This document shows positions 61,145 to 64,000 of a DNA stretch of 64,000 bases, piece by piece. A program made the translations under genes and the position numbers. Position 1 is the first letter of the stretch. The number at the start of each line of letters is the position of its first letter. The stretch comes from Sinomicrobium kalidii. GTDB taxonomy: Bacteria > Bacteroidota > Bacteroidia > Flavobacteriales > Flavobacteriaceae. The notes beneath the pieces are model-generated. The model made no database searches. It was not told the DNA's origin and saw only the letters and a list, made by a program, of their open reading frames with translations. The stretch spans positions 744,001-808,000 of the forward strand of contig NZ_CP089211.1 in assembly GCF_021183825.1 (NCBI RefSeq). The letters are read 5' to 3'.

Positions 61145-63286
61145 ATGATTCCTGAAGTAAAAAAAGAAATTATTGATTTGGGAGATGGCAGGACCATTTC
61201 CATAGAAACAGGGAAGTTGGCAAAACAAGCCCACGGGTCTGTTGTTGTGCAAATGGGCGATGCAATGTTACTTTGCACCGTCGTATCATCCTATAATGAA
61301 AGTACACTGGACTTCTTTCCCCTAACTGTTGATTACAGGGAAAAATTTGCCGCTGCCGGTCGCTATCCCGGAGGATTCTTCAAGAGAGAAGCAAGACCCA
61401 GCAACGGTGAAATCCTGACCATGCGAATCGTTGACCGCGTATTGCGCCCCCTGTTCCCGTCCGATTACAGGACAGAAACACAGGTGATGATACAGTTAAT
61501 GTCTCATGACGAAGATGTAATGCCGGATGCATTGGCAGGTTTGGCCGCTTCCGCTGCCATTCAGTTGTCTGACATCCCCTTCGAATGTGCCATCTCGGAA
61601 GTTCGGGTAGGTAGAGTTAACGGAGCGTTTGTTATCAACCCCAGCCGCAAACAGTTACTGGAATCAGATATCGATATGATCATCGGTGCGTCTGAAGATT
61701 CCGTGATGATGGTAGAGGGAGAAATGAAGGAGATCTCGGAAGAAGAAATGGCCGAAGCCATTAAGTTTGCCCACGAAGCCATCAAAGTACAATGTGCCGC
61801 ACAAATCCGGTTGGCAGAAGCTTTCGGAAAAAAACCGGTAAGGGAATATACACTTGCAAAAACAGATGATGATATCGCGGCCAAAGTTCATGAAGCCGCA
61901 TATCAAAAAATATACGATATTGCAAAAAGCGCTTACGGCAAAAGAGAACGCGGAGAAGCATTTGCCGAAGTAAAAGATGAAGTCCTTGCGCTTTTCAGTG
62001 AAGAAGAACTCGAAGAAAACGAAGACCTTATCATTGCTTACTTCAAAAAGACCGAAAAAGAAGCTGTAAGGGAACTTACCCTTTCCGAAGGCATACGCCT
62101 GGACGGAAGGAAAACAAATGAAATACGCCCCATCTGGTGCGAGGTGAATTATCTGCCCTCCGTTCACGGTTCGGCCATTTTCACCCGTGGGGAAACACAG
62201 GCACTTGCCACGGTAACCCTCGGAACCTCCCGGGAAGCGAACGTTATAGATCTACCCACTTTTCAGGGAGAAGAAAAATTCTACCTGCACTACAATTTCC
62301 CGCCTTTCTGTACCGGTGAAGCCTATCCCATACGGGGTACTTCCCGTCGCGAAATAGGTCACGGAAACCTCGCGCAACGTGCACTAAAGGGAATGATCCC
62401 CGAAGATTGCCCCTACACCGTACGTATAGTTTCGGAAGTACTGGAATCCAACGGTTCTTCTTCCATGGCTACCGTTTGTGCCGGGACCATGGCACTCATG
62501 GATGCGGGAGTCCAGATGAAAAAACCGGTATCCGGTATTGCGATGGGATTGATCTCTGACGGTGATCGACACGCAGTGCTGTCTGACATCCTGGGCGATG
62601 AAGACCACCTGGGGGACATGGACTTTAAGGTCACCGGAACTCACGAAGGCATCACCGCCTGCCAGATGGACATCAAGATAAAAGGACTATCATATGAAAT
62701 CCTGGTACAGGCCTTAAAACAGGCCCGCGAAGGCCGCTTACATATTCTCGACAAGCTTACGGAAGCTATTCCTGCACCTGCGGAAAATGTCAAGGCACAT
62801 GCTCCGAAGATCGTGAAAATGGAAATTCCGAAAGATTACATCGGTGCGGTTATAGGACCCGGCGGAAAGAACATTCAGGCACTACAGGAAGAAACCCAGA
62901 CCACTGTCGTTATCGAAGAGGAAGGCAACCTGGGTATCGTAGAAATACTAGGTGTAGACCAGGCAGGTATCGAAAGGGCCATAGAAGCTGTAAAAGCATA
63001 TACCTTTGAGCCTGTTGTTGGCGAAACTTATTCTGTGAAAGTCATTAAAGTACTGGACTTCGGCGCCGTGATAGAATTTGTTCCCGGTAAAGAATCCCTG
63101 CTCCATATTTCAGAGCTGGCCTGGGAACGCACTAATAATGTTACCGATGTCGTAAATGTAGGAGATACCATAGAGGTAAAATACATAGGACTTGATCCGA
63201 GGACCAAAAAACCCAAGGTTTCCCGGAAAGCACTCTTGCCAAAGCCGGAAAGGCCTGAAAAAAGAGAAGCCAGAAACCGGTCATAA
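61145..63286 (+). CDS. pnp: Polyribonucleotide nucleotidyltransferase (PNPase)
   Basis: This 713-residue protein has the standard domain order: a first RNase PH domain (about residues 10-140), a helical linker (about 145-310), a second, catalytic RNase PH domain (about 320-545: [78 protein letters not shown]), a KH domain ([20 protein letters not shown]) and an S1 domain ([20 protein letters not shown]). It degrades RNA phosphorolytically. The basic tail ends EKREARNRS. Core gene. Confidence 0.98.
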   Translation: MIPEVKKEIIDLGDGRTISIETGKLAKQAHGSVVVQMGDAMLLCTVVSSYNESTLDFFPLTVDYREKFAAAGRYPGGFFKREARPSNGEILTMRIVDRVLRPLFPSDYRTETQVMIQLMSHDEDVMPDALAGLAASAAIQLSDIPFECAISEVRVGRVNGAFVINPSRKQLLESDIDMIIGASEDSVMMVEGEMKEISEEEMAEAIKFAHEAIKVQCAAQIRLAEAFGKKPVREYTLAKTDDDIAAKVHEAAYQKIYDIAKSAYGKRERGEAFAEVKDEVLALFSEEELEENEDLIIAYFKKTEKEAVRELTLSEGIRLDGRKTNEIRPIWCEVNYLPSVHGSAIFTRGETQALATVTLGTSREANVIDLPTFQGEEKFYLHYNFPPFCTGEAYPIRGTSRREIGHGNLAQRALKGMIPEDCPYTVRIVSEVLESNGSSSMATVCAGTMALMDAGVQMKKPVSGIAMGLISDGDRHAVLSDILGDEDHLGDMDFKVTGTHEGITACQMDIKIKGLSYEILVQALKQAREGRLHILDKLTEAIPAPAENVKAHAPKIVKMEIPKDYIGAVIGPGGKNIQALQEETQTTVVIEEEGNLGIVEILGVDQAGIERAIEAVKAYTFEPVVGETYSVKVIKVLDFGAVIEFVPGKESLLHISELAWERTNNVTDVVNVGDTIEVKYIGLDPRTKKPKVSRKALLPKPERPEKREARNRS

Positions 63287-63310
63287 TCAAGTGTATATTA
63301 ATTTGTAAGA

Positions 63311-63350
63311 CAACACCCCGAATGGAAATATTCGGGGTGTTGTTTTTGTT
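63311..63350. terminator. Bidirectional terminator between pnp and GH3 gene
   Basis: CAACACCCCGAAT (63311-63323) and ATTCGGGGTGTTG (63330-63342) are perfectly complementary, and a T run follows. The convergent GH3 gene ends 19 bp to the right, so the hairpin can serve both. Confidence 0.85.
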
Positions 63351-63368
63351 ACGATATCGGTTCACCCG

Positions 63369-64000
63369 TTATTTGTCGACCAGTTCGAAAGCATGTGTAA
63401 AGGAATTGTCGGAATCTCCGGCCACAAAAAGCTCGAATTCCCCCGGCTCATATATTCGTTCCAGTTCCCGGTTATAAAATTTCAGATCTTCTGCTGACAA
63501 TTCAAAGACAACCGTTTTTGTCTCCCCTGCCTTTATGAACACTTTTTCAAATTTCTTTAACTGCTTTACGGGAGGAGTTATGGAAGCAACCTTGTCGTGC
63601 ACATAAAGCTGTACCACTTCTTCCCCGTCCCTGTCTCCCGTATTGGTCACCTCAGCTGTTACAGTAAGTGTATCTTCCGGGGTCATTTTTTCTTTATCCG
63701 TAGAGACCTCATAGGAAAATGAAGTGTAACTGAGCCCGTACCCGAAAGGATAAAGGGGCGTATTCGGGGTATACAGATACCTGGACACATACTTTTGATC
63801 CGGGTCACCGGAATCTATCGGCCGTCCCGTATTCTTGTGGTTGTAGAACAGCGGTAATTGTCCCACTGCCCTGGGAAAGCTGACCGTTAATTTCCCGGAG
63901 GGATTATAATCTCCGTACAATACATCGGCAACGGCGTGGCCTCCCATGGTCCCCGGCCACCAGGCTTCAAGGATAGCATCGACCGTATTGTTTTCCCACT
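63369..64000 (-). CDS. GH3 family beta-glucosidase-like enzyme, C-terminal part
   Basis: The frame is open to the right edge (at least 210 residues; the interior ATG at 63947 is not the start). The visible part reads ILEAWWPGTMGGHAVADVLY and GDYNPSGKLTVSFPRAVGQL, the GH3 C-terminal alpha/beta sandwich, then LYPFGYGLSYTSF and a fibronectin-III-like domain ending VDK. Catalytic Asp and Glu lie outside the window. GH3 enzymes release terminal beta-linked glucose or xylose; specificity cannot be judged. Confidence 0.93.
   Translation of the reverse strand, partial: WENNTVDAILEAWWPGTMGGHAVADVLYGDYNPSGKLTVSFPRAVGQLPLFYNHKNTGRPIDSGDPDQKYVSRYLYTPNTPLYPFGYGLSYTSFSYEVSTDKEKMTPEDTLTVTAEVTNTGDRDGEEVVQLYVHDKVASITPPVKQLKKFEKVFIKAGETKTVVFELSAEDLKFYNRELERIYEPGEFELFVAGDSDNSFTHAFELVDK

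Overview
The window comes from a member of the Bacteroidota, most likely a marine or polysaccharide-degrading Flavobacteriia. The evidence is two SusC/SusD pairs, type IX secretion (PorP/SprF-like, type-B sorting domain), TamL, a GLPGLI-family protein, promoter elements of the Bacteroidetes TAnnTTTG type, and sparse Shine-Dalgarno signals. No rRNA, tRNA, CRISPR array, integrase or transposase was seen.

Layout. (1) 1-14 kb, minus strand: a polysaccharide utilisation locus reading GH16 lipoprotein, SusC, SusD, GH2, GH97, a GH110-like beta-helix protein and a sulfatase that runs off the left edge. A divergent GntR-type regulator sits at the head, with a direct-repeat operator candidate in the divergent promoter region. 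The enzyme set suggests a sulfated galactose-containing glycan. (2) 15.5-17 kb: a TPR regulator with a C-terminal helix-turn-helix. (3) 17.5-28.7 kb, minus strand: a tight five-gene operon encoding a 1942-residue tail-fibre-like repeat protein, a DUF11-like secreted protein, a protein with a type-B T9SS sorting domain, a PorP/SprF-like barrel and a PorE-like TPR/propeller/OmpA protein. It looks like a dedicated surface-fibre export and anchoring module. (4) 29.5-31.9 kb: a decayed amidohydrolase, a DUF4251 lipoprotein, a small conserved protein and a GbsR/MarR regulator with two near-identical palindromic operator candidates. (5) 32-40.3 kb: a second SusC/SusD locus with a metallophosphoesterase and a PI-PLC-like enzyme, which suggests a phosphorylated substrate. 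(6) 40.6-48.3 kb: a MORN-repeat protein, a small membrane protein, a DinB-like protein, a SpoU methyltransferase and TamL.

(7) 48.7-58 kb is an AT-richer accessory cluster on the plus strand: a 58-aa lipoprotein, a TPR sensor histidine kinase and response regulator, an 82-aa exported two-cysteine peptide, a GLPGLI protein, an SdpA-like/SdpB(HTTM)-like pair and an outer-membrane receptor-like barrel, the last three overlapping. I read this as a candidate regulated peptide-export or bacteriocin-like system. It is the strongest candidate here for something undescribed. (8) 58.5-63.3 kb: housekeeping genes (fbaA, accD, rpsO, pnp) with clear terminators. (9) Right edge: the C-terminal part of a GH3 beta-glucosidase on the minus strand.

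Several intergenic repeats link the accessory parts: a 130-bp palindromic MITE-like element at 58.2 kb with a lone end copy at 48.3 kb, and a roughly 45-bp repeat at 15.5, 48.5 and 53.8 kb.
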